NCBI GenBank assembly: GCA_013397695.1
Contig: VYZI01000350.1
Location: forward strand, 388,899-452,898
Direction of reading: 5' to 3'
Source of the DNA: Centropus unirufus
Lineage: Eukaryota; Chordata; Aves; Cuculiformes; Centropidae
Length of the DNA stretch: 64,000 nucleotides
Shown here: in pieces, positions 1 through 12,900 of the stretch
How the letters are laid out: each line of letters starts with the position of its first letter
Position numbering within the stretch: position 1 is the stretch's first letter
Program-made: the position numbers and the translations under genes
Notes under the pieces: model-generated
What the model saw: only the letters and a program-made list of their open reading frames with translations
Databases searched by the model: none
What the model was told of the DNA's origin: nothing

Positions 1-125
1 GCATACAATAAGTGGGGGACTTTGTCATAGAAGGAGATCAGGTTGGTTTGGCAGGACCTGCCTTTCATGAACCCATGTTGACTGAGCCTGATCACCAGAT
101 GATCCCTAATTATCCTAGCTCTGCC
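1..125 (-). mobile_element. CR1 LINE fragment, reverse-transcriptase region
   Basis: The minus strand reads QHGFMKGRSC followed by TNLISFYDKV, the characteristic CR1 ORF2 reverse-transcriptase segment. The fragment is cut by the window start and is degenerate. Confidence 0.75.
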
Positions 126-364
126 TTGCTGGAGCACACAGCGGACGTGGGAATGATGAGAAGGTGATGGTATGAGCAGTTCCTGTAGGGAACGCAGCAC
201 ATTGCAGAACCGGACCTGGCAATCCCTTTCTAGAGCTGGAGGATGGTCAAGGCCGTCACCAGGGAGGGCACCCTCTGCCTGGGGAGGCTCTCAGGACTCA
301 ACTGAATGAGCTGAGGGACCTGACCTCCCTGGAGGTGAGCCCTGATATGAGTAGGAGGCTGGAC

Positions 365-535
365 CAGAATCACAGGATTGTCAAATGGTTTGGGTGGGAA
401 GGGACCTTTCAAGGTGATCTGGTCCAACTCCCCTGCAGTGAGCAGGGGGACATCTTCCACTGGATCAGGTTACTCAGAGCCCTGTCCAACCTGACCATGG
501 GTGTTTCCAGGGATGGGGCTTCCACCACCTGGAGA
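365..535 (-). mobile_element. CR1 LINE 3' fragment
   Basis: Antisense CR1 3' end, starting at the CAGAATCACAGG tail region, then TGGTTTGGGTGGGAAGGGACC, the step CACTGGATCAGG, and AGGGATGGGGC. Confidence 0.8.
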
Positions 536-2182
536 CTGGAGAGTTCCAGAGGCTGCTCCCAACTGCAGGCTGCTTCCTGGCATGTGCTGTGTTACAGGGG
601 TCTCTGCTATCCAGGGCCGTGCAGTTCCCACCTCTTAATGTTAAAATAACAACATAAACCCAGGAAGAGGAGCACCTATCCCAGGGCTATCCCAAAGCTG
701 GTGTGATGGGCAGATGCTGTTGTCAGGTTGGAGCTGAGAGGCAGAAAGTGAAGCAGCAGCCGAGTGTCATTTGTCAAGGCCCAGGGCAGCAGATGAGCTT
801 GACAAGAGCTGGTCAGTTGTGAGATAATGCTAATTGCGCTGTTAGCTGGGACTTAATTGCTTTTAGTCTTAAGGTTGCAGAGTTTCTCCCTAAGCATTCT
901 GTGTCCATAAATTTCCCATGCTGCAGATCTTTACATTCGGGGGGGGGGGTGTGGGGGTGTGTTTATTTTGTTGCCATAAATCTTTGGGGTTTTGTTATTT
1001 AAAAAAAAAAAAAGAACAAAAAAAACCCCAAAACCTTAAAGATATCTCAGTCAAGAGGGTTTTTTTTACATAATGCTGTTTAAACAAACTCAATGTGCAA
1101 TGAAGCCACACTTGATAACTTAATTTACTTTCAAAAACTCTCTGAGGGGTGATTGAAGTGCACTTGAATATCGTGTTTGGAAGCCTAAGCCTGTTCTTAC
1201 CTAAGTGACGCGATATTGCTGATGAAAATCATGGCAATCCATTCCAGTTACTGGAAAGCCTCTCCTCACCAGGGTGCTCCGGAGCTGCTGGGGCACACAT
1301 TACACCTTTGCCGATTCTGAGCTTGCAAATGGGGTGAAAAGAGGGGATAAAAATGACCACAGCCGCTGTACGGAGCAGGCAGAGCTGGGCTCATGAGGAA
1401 GCGGTTGGGTGCTGTAACCTGCTTGAGGCCCCACAGCTCCCCCATAGCCACCGTGCTCACCGGAGGAGGGGGAAAAGGGGCATTTTCCTCACTGCCTCTA
1501 AAACAACCCCCCTAAACCCCAAAATAGAGCCCGCAAACCTACTGGATTTCTTCCCTGTGGGTGGACGGCTCTTAGAGTTGATGCTGATAGGAGTTTCCCC
1601 CTGAGGATTTTCCTTGCCCCCAAGTGATGCTTAGGTGGAAACACCTAAAATGGGACTGAACAGAGAAGGAGGAAACGTGTTAAATGGGGTAATTTTTCCT
1701 TGGCCAAGGGAGGAATGTGATGGCCTAATGAAGGATGATCTCCTGTTTGGGGGAGAAAGGCAGGCAGTGCTGGAGCTTGTGCTCAGATACAGAGGTGACC
1801 TGGGGTTCAGTGAGATGTGATGGGCCAGAGCTGCCAGGTGTTTGCTCTAGAAAAGAGAATTTTCAAGAAAATACATAGGTTTTGATGAAACTTTAATTGC
1901 AAAAGATGAGTGAGGTTGAGCAGGGGCCTCCTTGGAAGAGTTTCTCTCCATGGTCCTCATGGTGCTTGTTGGACCTGCGGGTGGTCCAGGCTCTGTCCTA
2001 ACTCTAAGCTGGCATGTAGGAACCTGCTCTGGCTTAACACACAGTTGATCAAACATTTGTCTTGTTTGGGGAATAATATCAGTTATTCTAGCTCTTAGCC
2101 TCCACCAGTGATGAGGAGTCAGCGGGCTTCAGAAAAAGGAGCCTCATGCTGGCCTAAAATCTTCATGTTTATGAGCATAATT

Positions 2183-2640
2183 GAGGTCCTGGAGCACGTC
2201 CAGAGAAGGGCAATGAAACTGGGGAAGGGGCTGGAGAAGAAATCTTATGAGGAACGGCTGAGGGAGCTGGGGCTGTTTCACCTGGAGAAAAGGAGGCTGA
2301 GGGGAGACCTCATCCCTGCCTCCAAGTGCCTGGAAGGAGGGTGTGGAGAGGTGGGTGCTGGGCTCTTCTCCCAAGTGACAGGGGGTGGGATGAGGGGGAA
2401 TGGCCTCAAGCTGCACCAGGGCAGGATCAGATTGGACATATTAATAAGAATTTCTTCATTGTCAGGGTATTCAGCCCCTGGCAGAGGCTGCACAGGGAAG
2501 GAGTGGAGTCCCTATCCCTGGAGGGGTTTAAAAGCCGGGTAGATGAGGTGCTCGGGGATCTGGTTTAGTGGTAGACAGGTGCAGTTGGACTCGATGATCT
2601 CGAAGGTCTTTTCCAACGATGCGATTCTACAATCCTATAC
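2183..2640 (+). mobile_element. CR1 LINE 3' fragment
   Basis: Sense CR1 3' end. It runs from GAGGTCCTGGAGCACGTCC through GAGGAACGGCTGAGGGAGCT and TGGAGAAAAGGAGGCTGAGG to the terminal GGACTCGATGATCTCGAAGG and GATTCTACAATCC. Confidence 0.92.
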
Positions 2641-4446
2641 TTCAAAACTGAGCTCCTGCTGGCGTTTTATGTCGAAACCACTGGGATCCACTTTTGTGAG
2701 AGAGCTGCGTGGGTCGGGGAGGCTAAGGGCTACAGAGTGGCTCTTGGGGCTTTCCAGGGATGTCTCCCCTGCAGAGGAGAGCCCAACGGGACACAGATCG
2801 TTAGCCAGCACCATCTCCTAGGATGGTAAGGTCTGGCAGTCAGGAAGATCTTCATCTGTGGACAAACACATCAAAGAGTCTTTGGTGAGATGCAACTGGA
2901 GGAGGTTGGGAAGGTGACAGGGAGGTCTGGGAAAAGCAGGAGAAGAAAACGGCCAAGAGATTTTTCTTCTTCCAGCTGTGGCAGCCCTTGGCCTGCTCCA
3001 AAGGCCAACACTGATGGATCTAGTCACTCGTGGTTGGTTTTTCTTTGAGCTGTGGCAGTCCCTGGTCTCCTCCAAAAGTGATGGAGCTGGTCCCTTGTTG
3101 TTGAACTTGTAGTTGCTTTGGTTCAAACCCAATTAATGAATTAAATATTTTTAACTGTACAGCTCTGGATTCAGCTCCCTTTGTGTAGCAGAAGTTTAAA
3201 TTTGGATACATGAGTGTTGAGCACAGAGCATACGTTCAGAGGTGCTGAAAAGCCTTTGTTTGAGAAAAAAGTTGTTTATGAAAATAACTGAAAGGAGTGA
3301 AATGTCAGAGATGTCATCACATGTTTCAGGTTGTATTTTCACAGTGATTGATCTAAAACTCCAGGATAGAGGTGATTTGGGATTCCAGTGTTGGAGAGGA
3401 GAGGATGTAAGTGTAGGCTGGCTTATACCTCCATGGGCATGGTTAAACCCCCCTCATTTCTAGACTAAGTTTGTTCTTAATTACAAGATGTGCTTGAACT
3501 ATTTATTGTAAAGAGGTGGTGTGGCTCATATTCTGGCCTCCATGAGCTGAGTCTGGTTTGGTGTGAATGCAAGTGCTTCTGGTGGATCTGAGCCTCCTGC
3601 ATGCAGGGATGGAGGGCCGGGCGGAGAGGGAGTCCTGGAAATATTGATCCCAAACATCCCTAACGACAATGAAAGAGCTGTTACCAAAGCTATTGATTTT
3701 AGTCCATTTGTACATCTAGTTCCTTCAGTGCCTCATTTAATATAACATTTATTGATGCTGAAGTCATTTAAGCCAATTAAAGGAGACTGGGGTGTTTGTC
3801 TTTCTGCATTTTAATTCCTGTGCTGACATTGTGTGCCAGGCCTGCTCTTTCAGGCTGTCTGGGTATAAATAATTTATATCTAATGGCAAACTTTAATCAA
3901 CAGAAATGTCAGAAGAAGTTCAGGCAGTAAATTTGGAAAAATAGATGAACCCCCTTGGATTTTTCAGGTTGCTTTGGTAACCGTTAATTTTATTGTTAAG
4001 GGAACGGTTGAAGACATGCCAATCTCCAAATTAATGACGACTTTGCAGCGTATTTGGTTCCCCTAAAATATATTCCTCTTAGGGAGCATTTGGACATCTT
4101 TATTCTTGAAAACCGCAAGTTCTTACAGCTTTATTTTGGCTCTGCAGGAATTCGTCCGAATCCGAGATGGACACGGGGCTGGCAGGGAGACTGTGGTTTA
4201 AAGCTCATGCACAATCTGGAGCATCTTTGGGTTATTGCCTTTGGGCTGGCGGGGCCTTTTTTTTTATAAAACCGCAGCTGGTGTAGGTACCACTTGAATT
4301 AACGACCCAGAACTGAGTTCTCTTGAACTCCTGACGTCGGATGGGCTCTGATGACATTTAAGCATTGACATTGTTTTACGAAGCCTTTCCAGCACTCTTT
4401 AGACTTTCATGTGTTCTTTATTTATTTATCTTTTCCATATGTAAAG

Positions 4447-6993
4447 CTCCAGTGGTTGTTGGACAACTATGAGACAGCAGAAGGCGTCAGCCTTCCCAGG
4501 AGCTCTCTCTACAACCATTACCTGAGGCACTGCCAGGAACACAAACTGGATCCAGTGAACGCCGCTTCCTTCGGAAAACTGATCCGTTCGGTGTTCATGG
4601 GGCTGAGGACTCGCCGCCTGGGAACCAGGTTAGTATGAATTTACATTGAAATCAACCCAAAAAACTCTCCGACAACTTCTCTTCTGTATATTGAGAACCC
4701 CCTGGGCATCACTGAGCAGGCATGGGTCTTTCCAAGAGCTAGGGACACGACCAACTGTCATCAATTCCGCACAGCAGAATTTTGTCCAAGTCCATTTCGT
4801 AAGGACTTTAAGGATATTTTGCTGGAACCCAAGCTTCTGCTCATTCCCTTGCTGTCTCAAAAAGATGAAATAACAAATGGGCCCTTGAGCAGTCTGGTCT
4901 GCTGGGAGGTGTCCCTGCCCATGGCAGGGGGTTGGAACTGGATGATCTTTAAGGTCCCTTCCAACCCAAACCATTCCATGATTCAATGACTTCACGATTG
5001 CTGCTCTCAGCTGCAGAGCCCAAAGTTCTGGTGCAGGAAATGGTTTCTCCCTTTGTATCCAGTAAAGTTCCTGCATCATGGATGAGAACAGAATCCATGC
5101 CCACATCCTTGATGCCCACAAGCTGTACAGATGCTAATTTCTGAGATTCCCGGTGCAGTGGGCTGCATCTTCTGATGGAATTTTTGATTCTAAGCCATCA
5201 AATCTCCACATGATGTTACAACAAATGTGTAATGTAAGAAAGCATCCTTGCTGTAGTTACGTACACGTCCTCCAAGGGAGCTTCCAAAGCATCTGCACAG
5301 CTGAGTTTTGTATTTTATTCCCAGTTCTAATTTAAAAAAAAAAAAAAGTCATTAATACACTAGAGAGGCATTGATTGCTCTGATTGTGTAAGACTTTATA
5401 TGCAAACTTGGACATTTGGGCTTCTAAACAAGAAGAAAACCAGATGTGTCCAGGGCATTGCGCAGCTGGAGTGTGGAGGCTACAGTTGAAAGAAGAACAA
5501 GGGAGAGTTAGAATTTCTGAAGGTTGATTAAAGTGCAAGAGGCCTGAAATCATTTCTTTAGAGGACGAAAATATTTAATCCCATCAAAGATTAAAGAAAA
5601 ATAAGCAAAAAAACCCACCTAACATTGCAGATGTGCAGGCGGGAATGGAAAGAATCCTCAATAAATATGGAAAGAGCTGCCACCATTGTTTCCTTATTCA
5701 TTCATTTAGGTTAGAAATGCAGCTGTTATTTCATTTGCAGGTACTTTAAATCACTTAAACCATGGCCAAAGCGTATTTCCCACCTGAGTGGTTGGTGTGT
5801 GTAACGCCCTTTGCTACAGCAACCCAGACTGAGCCATCCAACCATCCCCTTGAAAGGAGAAAATCCCCCCAGCAGGGTATAAGGGGTTAATTCTTTGCCA
5901 AATACTCCTCTATTAAACATAGTTTTAATGTAGTTTTAGCTAAATGTAGTCTTTCAATGGGAAGCCTCATTGATTGAAGGTGAGCCTGTCATAGTGACAC
6001 AGCAAATGGATTTTAAGCATCCCCAATAAGTGGAGGCCCAGGCACTGCTCCCCTGGCTTGGTCTTCTGTCCCACTGAGGACTCAGTTCAACCACCCTTAG
6101 TGACACCTTGGCTAAACCCAAGCTGGACGTACTGTCACCGTGTATCCATGGCTCCACAACTGTCCTTCTCCCTTCCCAGAGCAGATGCTTGGGGAATTAA
6201 TTATTCCAGTTTGGTGGAAAAAACTTCCAAACTGACACAGCTTTCTGATGCAATGGAAAGACTTTGTCCTCAGGAGCATCACAACAGCTTTGCTGACCAG
6301 CAGAGGAAGAACTGCAACCTCTTCTGCTTGCAAAAAGCTTTCAGTTGTGTCAAAACCTACAAAGATGAGCAAGTCCAGGAACAAAACCACATCAAAAGTT
6401 GCTGTTACTGTGAAAGTGCTGGCAGCAGAAAGGCATTTTTCTTATCATAGTTGACTATTCAGTCAGGCTTGTTTTATCCAAGTCCAGATAAAGATGAGAG
6501 TTCATTTTCATGGCAAAAACAAACCCTTAAACCCTAATGAAATGGCAAAGTGTCCCCTGAGGTCCTGCTGTCATTTTGTTTAACAACACTTGGTATTGTC
6601 ACCTCTTCTTCTCCAGTTACCATGGGTTACTTGGAACAAACCTTGCTGGGTTTTCAGTGCAGAAGTCTCTGAACTTGGCAACGTGTGGGCTGCAGTTTTA
6701 GAGGGGATGATGTTCATTAGTTCAGCCATTCCAGCAGCGCCTGGCAGCCAACTGGTGTGTGCTGGAAGGAGTAGGGTGTAGTGTCAAAACAAGCCAAAGA
6801 GTCTATTGCAGGGCTACGATGTCCTCTCCGTTGAGTAGCTTACACTTGGTCATTCCAACATTGATCCTTCCAGGGGAAACTCCAAGTATCATTATTATGG
6901 GATCCGCCTTAAACCTGAGTCTCCGCTGAACCGCTTGCAGGAGGACACCCAGTACATGGCAATGAGGCAGCAGCCCATCCACCAGAAGCAGAG
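4447..6993 (+). CDS. RFX2: RFX2 exons encoding the winged-helix DNA-binding domain
   Basis: Exon 4447-4628 begins LQWLLDNYETAEG after a TAAAG acceptor and ends at LGTR, with its last codon split (AG/G). Exon 6874-6993 continues GNSKYHYYGIRLKP and runs to MRQQPIHQKQ. Together they give the RFX winged helix with the hallmark segments RSSLYNHYL, ASFGKLIRSVF, GLRTRRLGTRG and YHYYG. In this family the wing and the RTRRLGTRG region contact the X-box. Sequence identity to vertebrate RFX2/RFX3 looks nearly complete, as expected for this domain. The intron between the exons (4629-6873) holds one short CR1 fragment. Confidence 0.95.
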
Positions 6994-9900
6994 GTAGGTG
7001 CTGTCTTGGAGCTCGCTAGTGCTGCCCCAGTGCTGCCCCAGACAGAGTCCTTTTCCAAAGAAAGCTGCAGATCCCATCTTGGAACTTGGCTTGGGAACAA
7101 AGGGAGTGCGTTGGAACGGGTCAAACCCAGGTGTTGCTGTGCCAGAGCTGAGCTGTGGAAGAGGGGGCTGCAAGGCACTGGCCACTCTGAGTAGAGGAAA
7201 GGCCCAGAACTGGTTCCAGTATGAGAAGCTGCATCCTTGGAAACCTTCACGGTCAGGTTGGAAAGGGCTCTGAGCAATGTGCTCGAGTGGAAAATGGCCC
7301 TGCTCAGTGCAGGGGGCTTGCATGTGGTGACCATGAACGGTCTCTTCCTACCCCAACAATTCCATCATTCCATGAAGCAGCATTCAGCTGCCTAGAATGT
7401 CCGCCAGCGGCGTGACTCGGCCTTGCTGGGACAGCGAATGCCACCCCATGTGCTGATTTTCACTGCCTCCCTCTGGCCAAGCTGTGTTAGGACCTCGGCT
7501 CAGGAGTTTCTTGTGTCAGATCAATGAAAAGGACCTGGGGGCTTGTTGTTGTTCCGATTTTTGGCTTTTGGGGTATTTTATGTGCGACAGCGCATGCTAA
7601 ATAATGTTGTGGTTGGTCTTGTGTCTAATTCTGAATATAAAAAACAATGTGCAAAGGATTTTGGAATTGTCTCCTGGAAGCACAGGCGCTTCTAGCTCTT
7701 ACCAGGGTGAAGAAGGAGCAGAAGAATTTCTTCAGCTCCCAAACAGAAAGCAAATGCAGAATTCAGCTCTCAAGACAAGGGTTGGCACTTGGGCACCTAC
7801 TCCAGCTCTGCAGCTCGTTGTGTATTTCCTTTTGTGTAACCTCGGGCAAACTTCTTAACCCCTTTAATTCTCTCTTGGGGAGTGCTTCTCCAAAGGAGGT
7901 TCTCATTTTCCCTCTCCACTTAAGTGACCAATAGAAATAATCAGCCCTCAGGATGCTGGCCTTGAGCGTAACCTCCTGCATTATGTGATGAGCACAAAAG
8001 TCTGCATGAGTGCGTTGTGAACATGTATGAGTTTGCTGGTGCCTCTGTAAATGCCAAGCTGTGCTCTGGATTCAGGTACAGACCCGTGCAGAAGGTGGAT
8101 GGCGTGGCAGAGAGTGGGGCCCAGAGTAACCCGCACACCACGCCGGAGCAATCGGTTGCTGCTCAAAGCCAACACCATCAGCAATTCATAGGTGAGGAAA
8201 CAGCTTTAACGTGTTTGATAGCTCACGGCTGGGTTTAGAGCTTTAAGGACAAGGAAAGGAGGGTGTGGAGAGGTGGGTGCTGGGCCCTTCTCCCAAGTGA
8301 CAGGAGATGGCACAAGGGGAACGGCCTCAAGCTGTGCCGGGGCAGGTTCAGATTGGCCATTTGGAAAAAAAAAATTCACTGGAAAGGTTCTCAAACATTG
8401 GAATAGCTGAATCACCACCCCTGGAGGTGTTTGAAAGACAGGGCTGGATGAAATGCTCAGGGACATGATTTAGTAGTGGACAGGTACAGTTGGACTCAAT
8501 GATCTCAAAGGTCTTTTCCAACCTGGTGATTCTATGATTCTATATATTGTGCATATATAATGTATAGCTTTTATACATACAAAATAATACATGCTCTAAT
8601 AAGCTCTCATAATGCATATATTATGTATAGTGTCTGTTTTCATATGAATCATATATATTCTAATAAGCTCTTGTAACCTGATGCTTGCTAACTTTAATTC
8701 CCAGCTCCAATACCCACGGGAAGCCTTTTTGCTCGTGCTGTCAGGGCTATCAGTTCCCCCTTAGCATGGTTTTAATCCACCTTGTTTTATCCAAATTGGA
8801 TGAAAGGAGCAGAGGTCCTGAAGAGCCTTGCTAAGACTGGCAGCTGGAGAGAGAAGAGTGATTCTCTTCATTGCAAAGGCTGCAATGTGTATCCAACTGC
8901 AAACAATCCATCTGGACCTTCTCCATGGGAGACGAGCTCTCCAGCTTTGCTGGTCGTGGATCTGCATCTCTCTACCATCTCCAGTACAGATTCCAAATTC
9001 CAGATTCCAAATTCTCCTTGTACTCTCAAAATACCAGAGAGACATTGTTCAGGCTTTGGAGAACTAGTGAGAAGCATGAAGATCTAGTGAGAAGCATGGT
9101 AGAGGAGGACAATGTATTCTTGTTTCTTTTATTACAGAGAGAAAGAAAACATTTTTCCCTTCCCCACTGATTAAGTGGGCTGAAGGTTTTGCTCCTTGGC
9201 CAGTGTAACATCAGGGCAGACTCTAGATTTTTGGTCTCATTTTTCCTGTTTCATCGCACTGAAAGATGAAAGATAGGCACCAGCAGCACCTTGCACCCAT
9301 TTGTACTCCTGCAGAACTGGTGCTTCTTACGCTTACTACTTTTCCCAACCTTTTTTTTCCCCCTAGATGTAACCCACGTCTTTCCCGAGTTCCCAGCCCC
9401 TGATCTTGGTAATGTCCTCTTGCAAGAAGGGGTCACCATGAATGATGTGAAAACCCTGCAGCTTCTTTACAGGCGACACTGCGAGGTGAACATTTTGTAA
9501 ATTTTTAATTGGTTTTATTAATTGACATTGGATATAATTTGGTGTGGGATATAATTCATGTGCTTATCACACATCCTGTTCTTAAGAAAACAAGAATATA
9601 ATAGGGTAGCTCGACCCTATTCTGAGTGTGCTTGCGGCTCAGGCGGTCAACTCTGTCCTGGGCTGCATCAACATCAGCGGGGCCAGCAGGGCGAGGGAGG
9701 GGATTCTGCCCCTCTGCTCCACTCCTGTGAGACCCCACCTGGAGTTCTGTGTCCATTTTGGGAATCCTGAACATAAGAAAGATATGGAACTGTTAGAACG
9801 GGCCCAGAGGAGGCCCTGGAGATGATCCGAGGGCTGGAGCACCTCCCACGTGAGACCAGGCTGGGAGAGTTGGGATTGTGCAGCCTGGAGAAGAGAAGGC

Positions 9901-12900
9901 TCCGGGGAGACCTTAGAGCATCTGCCAGTACTGAAAGGGGCTCCAGGAAAGCTGGGGAGGGGCTCTGGATCAGGGAGTGCAGGGAAAGGGCAAAGGGAAA
10001 TGGCTTTAAATTGGGAGGGGAGAAATTTAGATTAGACATTGGGAAGAAATTCTTCACGGGACTGAGGAGGCCCTGGCCCAGAGCAGTGGTGGCTGCCCCA
10101 TCCCTGGAGGTGTTCAAGGCCAGGTTGGATGGGGCTTGGAGCCCCTGATGCAGTGGGAGGTGTCCCTGCCCATGGCAGGGGCTGGAGTTGGATGGGCTTT
10201 AAGTTCCCTTCCAACCCAAACCATTCTGTGATTTACTAGGTATTACAGCTCAAGGATTGTACATCATGTTATGTTTTCATTCTGTGACCTGTTTTATGTT
10301 ATGTTGATTATTAAAACAATGTCGCTTCCGTCATTTTTCTTGTAAATGATTTAATCTAAATGGCAGCGCATGAAATTTATGCTTACGCTGCGTGACAAGG
10401 TGCCAGCAGAGCAGCTAATGAGTTGTGTTCTTTGTTGGTAGGCGACTTTGGACGTGGTAATGAATCTTCAGTTTCATTATATTGAGAAACTGTGGCAATC
10501 TTTCTGGAATCCCAAAACACCACCTACAGACAGCTCTGCTGCCCTGCCATCCAGGTATGCTGCTGCACTCTGATTGTTTCCGAAGACTCCATTTTTCAGT
10601 GGTGTTTTATCTTTTAAAAATGCACATATTCAGCTTCATTAAGCATTTTGAGCTTTGTCGGACGTGAAAGTTTTTATTTCCCTGCAGAATTGTTGCAAAG
10701 AGGGTCCGAGATGTTTAACATTGTAATGACCACACCAAGCTGCCCCCTCAGAGGAAAGCATTTGCTCTGATTCCGTACATCAGTGAGCCTTATAATTCCT
10801 GGAATATTGCTGAATCCAGAATGCAGAGAGCATTTGGATAAATGGGAATGGGATGGTGCTTTCATAAATGATCAGCAGGAGCAGCCAGGAATGATTCCAT
10901 GTCATTAGATCCTGGTCTCAAGTGACATCTCAGACACTGAGGTTTTAGTCTGACTCGTGGCTTCGCATGCCTATCTGGATCTTTGAGTGCCTCATGTTTG
11001 GAGGCAGATAATGACAAAACAAAGCTCCTCTGATCCTTATACTCCTGCCTGGGTCATTGTTATTGCCTTTTCTTCATCCTTTGTGCGCTGGCACTCTGCT
11101 GCCGGGAGACAGGGGAATGGGAAGAGGGAAAATAGAGAAAACTTAAAAGGAGAAGTTTTCTTGCTAAACTTCGCATTATAAGTCCACATCATCCACTTGC
11201 ACTGATTCTGTAAGGAGTTCCCATACTGACCTTTTATATTTAGAAGAAAAATGGTAGAAGTCTGAGTAATAAGCAAACACCCCATAATAATCTGTAGAAT
11301 ATGGCCCTGTTGTCCTCAGTAGATGTAACCCAATGGATATTTTCCCCACAAAGGATGACAGCAGCTTTTATTTGAAGGTCTCTTTCCCTTAAGGATGTGT
11401 CTCCCAGGTGTAATGCAAGCACAGAGAGGCTGTGCCAGGCGCCAGCAGGCTCTCCTGGAGACTCCGGCAGTTTCCACAGGGCTGTGCCTAAATGAACACC
11501 TCGTGCTGGGGCTGTGCCTCTCTGTGACCCTGCTCACGACTGAGAGAGGGAAATGAAGCACGACCTGCCCCCGCTTTATATATACACAAATGTAAAGCCA
11601 AAATGTTACTGCAAACTGTTTGACAGGATGATAAAATGCAGAATATGATTCCACTTACCAGGAAGTTTCGGTACTTGATGGCCACACAGAATCACAGAAT
11701 GGTTTGGGTCAGAAAGGCCCTTAAAGTCCACTCAGTTCCAACCCAAAGACAACCACGGGATCCAGCTGCTCAAAGCCCTGAACGCCTCCAGGGATGGGGC
11801 AGCCCCTACATCCCTGGGCATCCTTGGCCAGGGAGGACCTCCTTACCCTCACAGGAAAGCATTTCTCCCTAATATCCAGTCTAAACCCCCCTCTCTTGGC
11901 ATTTGAAGGTGATAAAAACCTTGAAACCTTGAAAAAGGATGTGTCAATACCATCTACCCTGCTCAAAAAGTATTTGTAGCCAAAGTTTTGTCCCCACTGC
12001 CACTGCTGAGGAGTTTAAAGCAGAGGGAGAGGCGTGAAGGTTTTGGACACGGCTGGGTCTGTAAGGAGGAACCAGCTGAGCCTTTGTTTGCTGAAATGAC
12101 TGAAGTACAGATCCCATGTCCACATAAACGGGAGTGCGTGCAAGGCAAGTGAGGCTGAAGACAGAGGAAGTGAAGGCTGAGGAGGTGTGGATGTGAGGGA
12201 AAACTCAGGTCTGAGCTTTGACCTCATGGATAGAGAGAGGCACTTGCAGGGTCAACAAAGACTCACAAAGGATCAAGTATTTCCTTCTGAGAGAAACACT
12301 TTCTTTTTTTCTGCTGAAACTTGGGGTCAGAGATCAAGAGGAAGGGGGAATGCACTGAATGCAAACCTGCTGCTAATGCTGCCTCCCTCCTCCTCCTCCC
12401 ACAGTGAAGAAGAACATGAAGGGACACTGCCAAAGGACAAGCTGATCACTCTGTGCAAATATGAACCCATCCTCAAATGGATGAGAAGCTGTGACCACAT
12501 CTTGTACCAGGCCCTGGTGGAGATCCTTATCCCAGATGTGCTCAGACCAGTGCCCAGTGAGTATCCTGCCACATGGTTGGGAGGACACGGGTGGTCCTGA
12601 TTCCTGCTCAGCTCCTGCTTCATGGGCTGCACCATAGGATGTTGTGTCTGACAGTGATCTATGGTCACTCAGCTTGGCTACCACTTGCCACAAAGGTTTC
12701 TATTGGAAAAGCTAATTTAGGGGGGTTTGTTTTGAATGCAACTACAATATGGTAATTATAATGTTTCTCCTGCAGCATTGACTGCGTCCACAGCACTTCA
12801 AGGCCCAGGCTTTCAAAACTTTCATGGAATTGCAGAATTATGGAATGGTTTGGGTTGGAAGGGACCTCAACGTCCATCCAGTTCCAACCCCCTCCAACAC

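Larger units (their letters stand above)
1..4446. other. Intronic sequence upstream of the first RFX2 exon in the window
   Basis: No exon was recognised here. It contains antisense CR1 pieces (1-125 and 365-535), a full-looking CR1 3' end (2183-2640), a G-rich run near 938-960 and an A-rich run near 1000-1030. It is assigned to an RFX2 intron because the first exon at 4447 starts mid-protein. Confidence 0.7.

Noticed and set aside
4630..5121. 163-codon minus-strand frame next to the first RFX2 exon
   Set aside because: It overlaps a CR1 3' fragment and intron sequence antisense to RFX2; there is no family resemblance.
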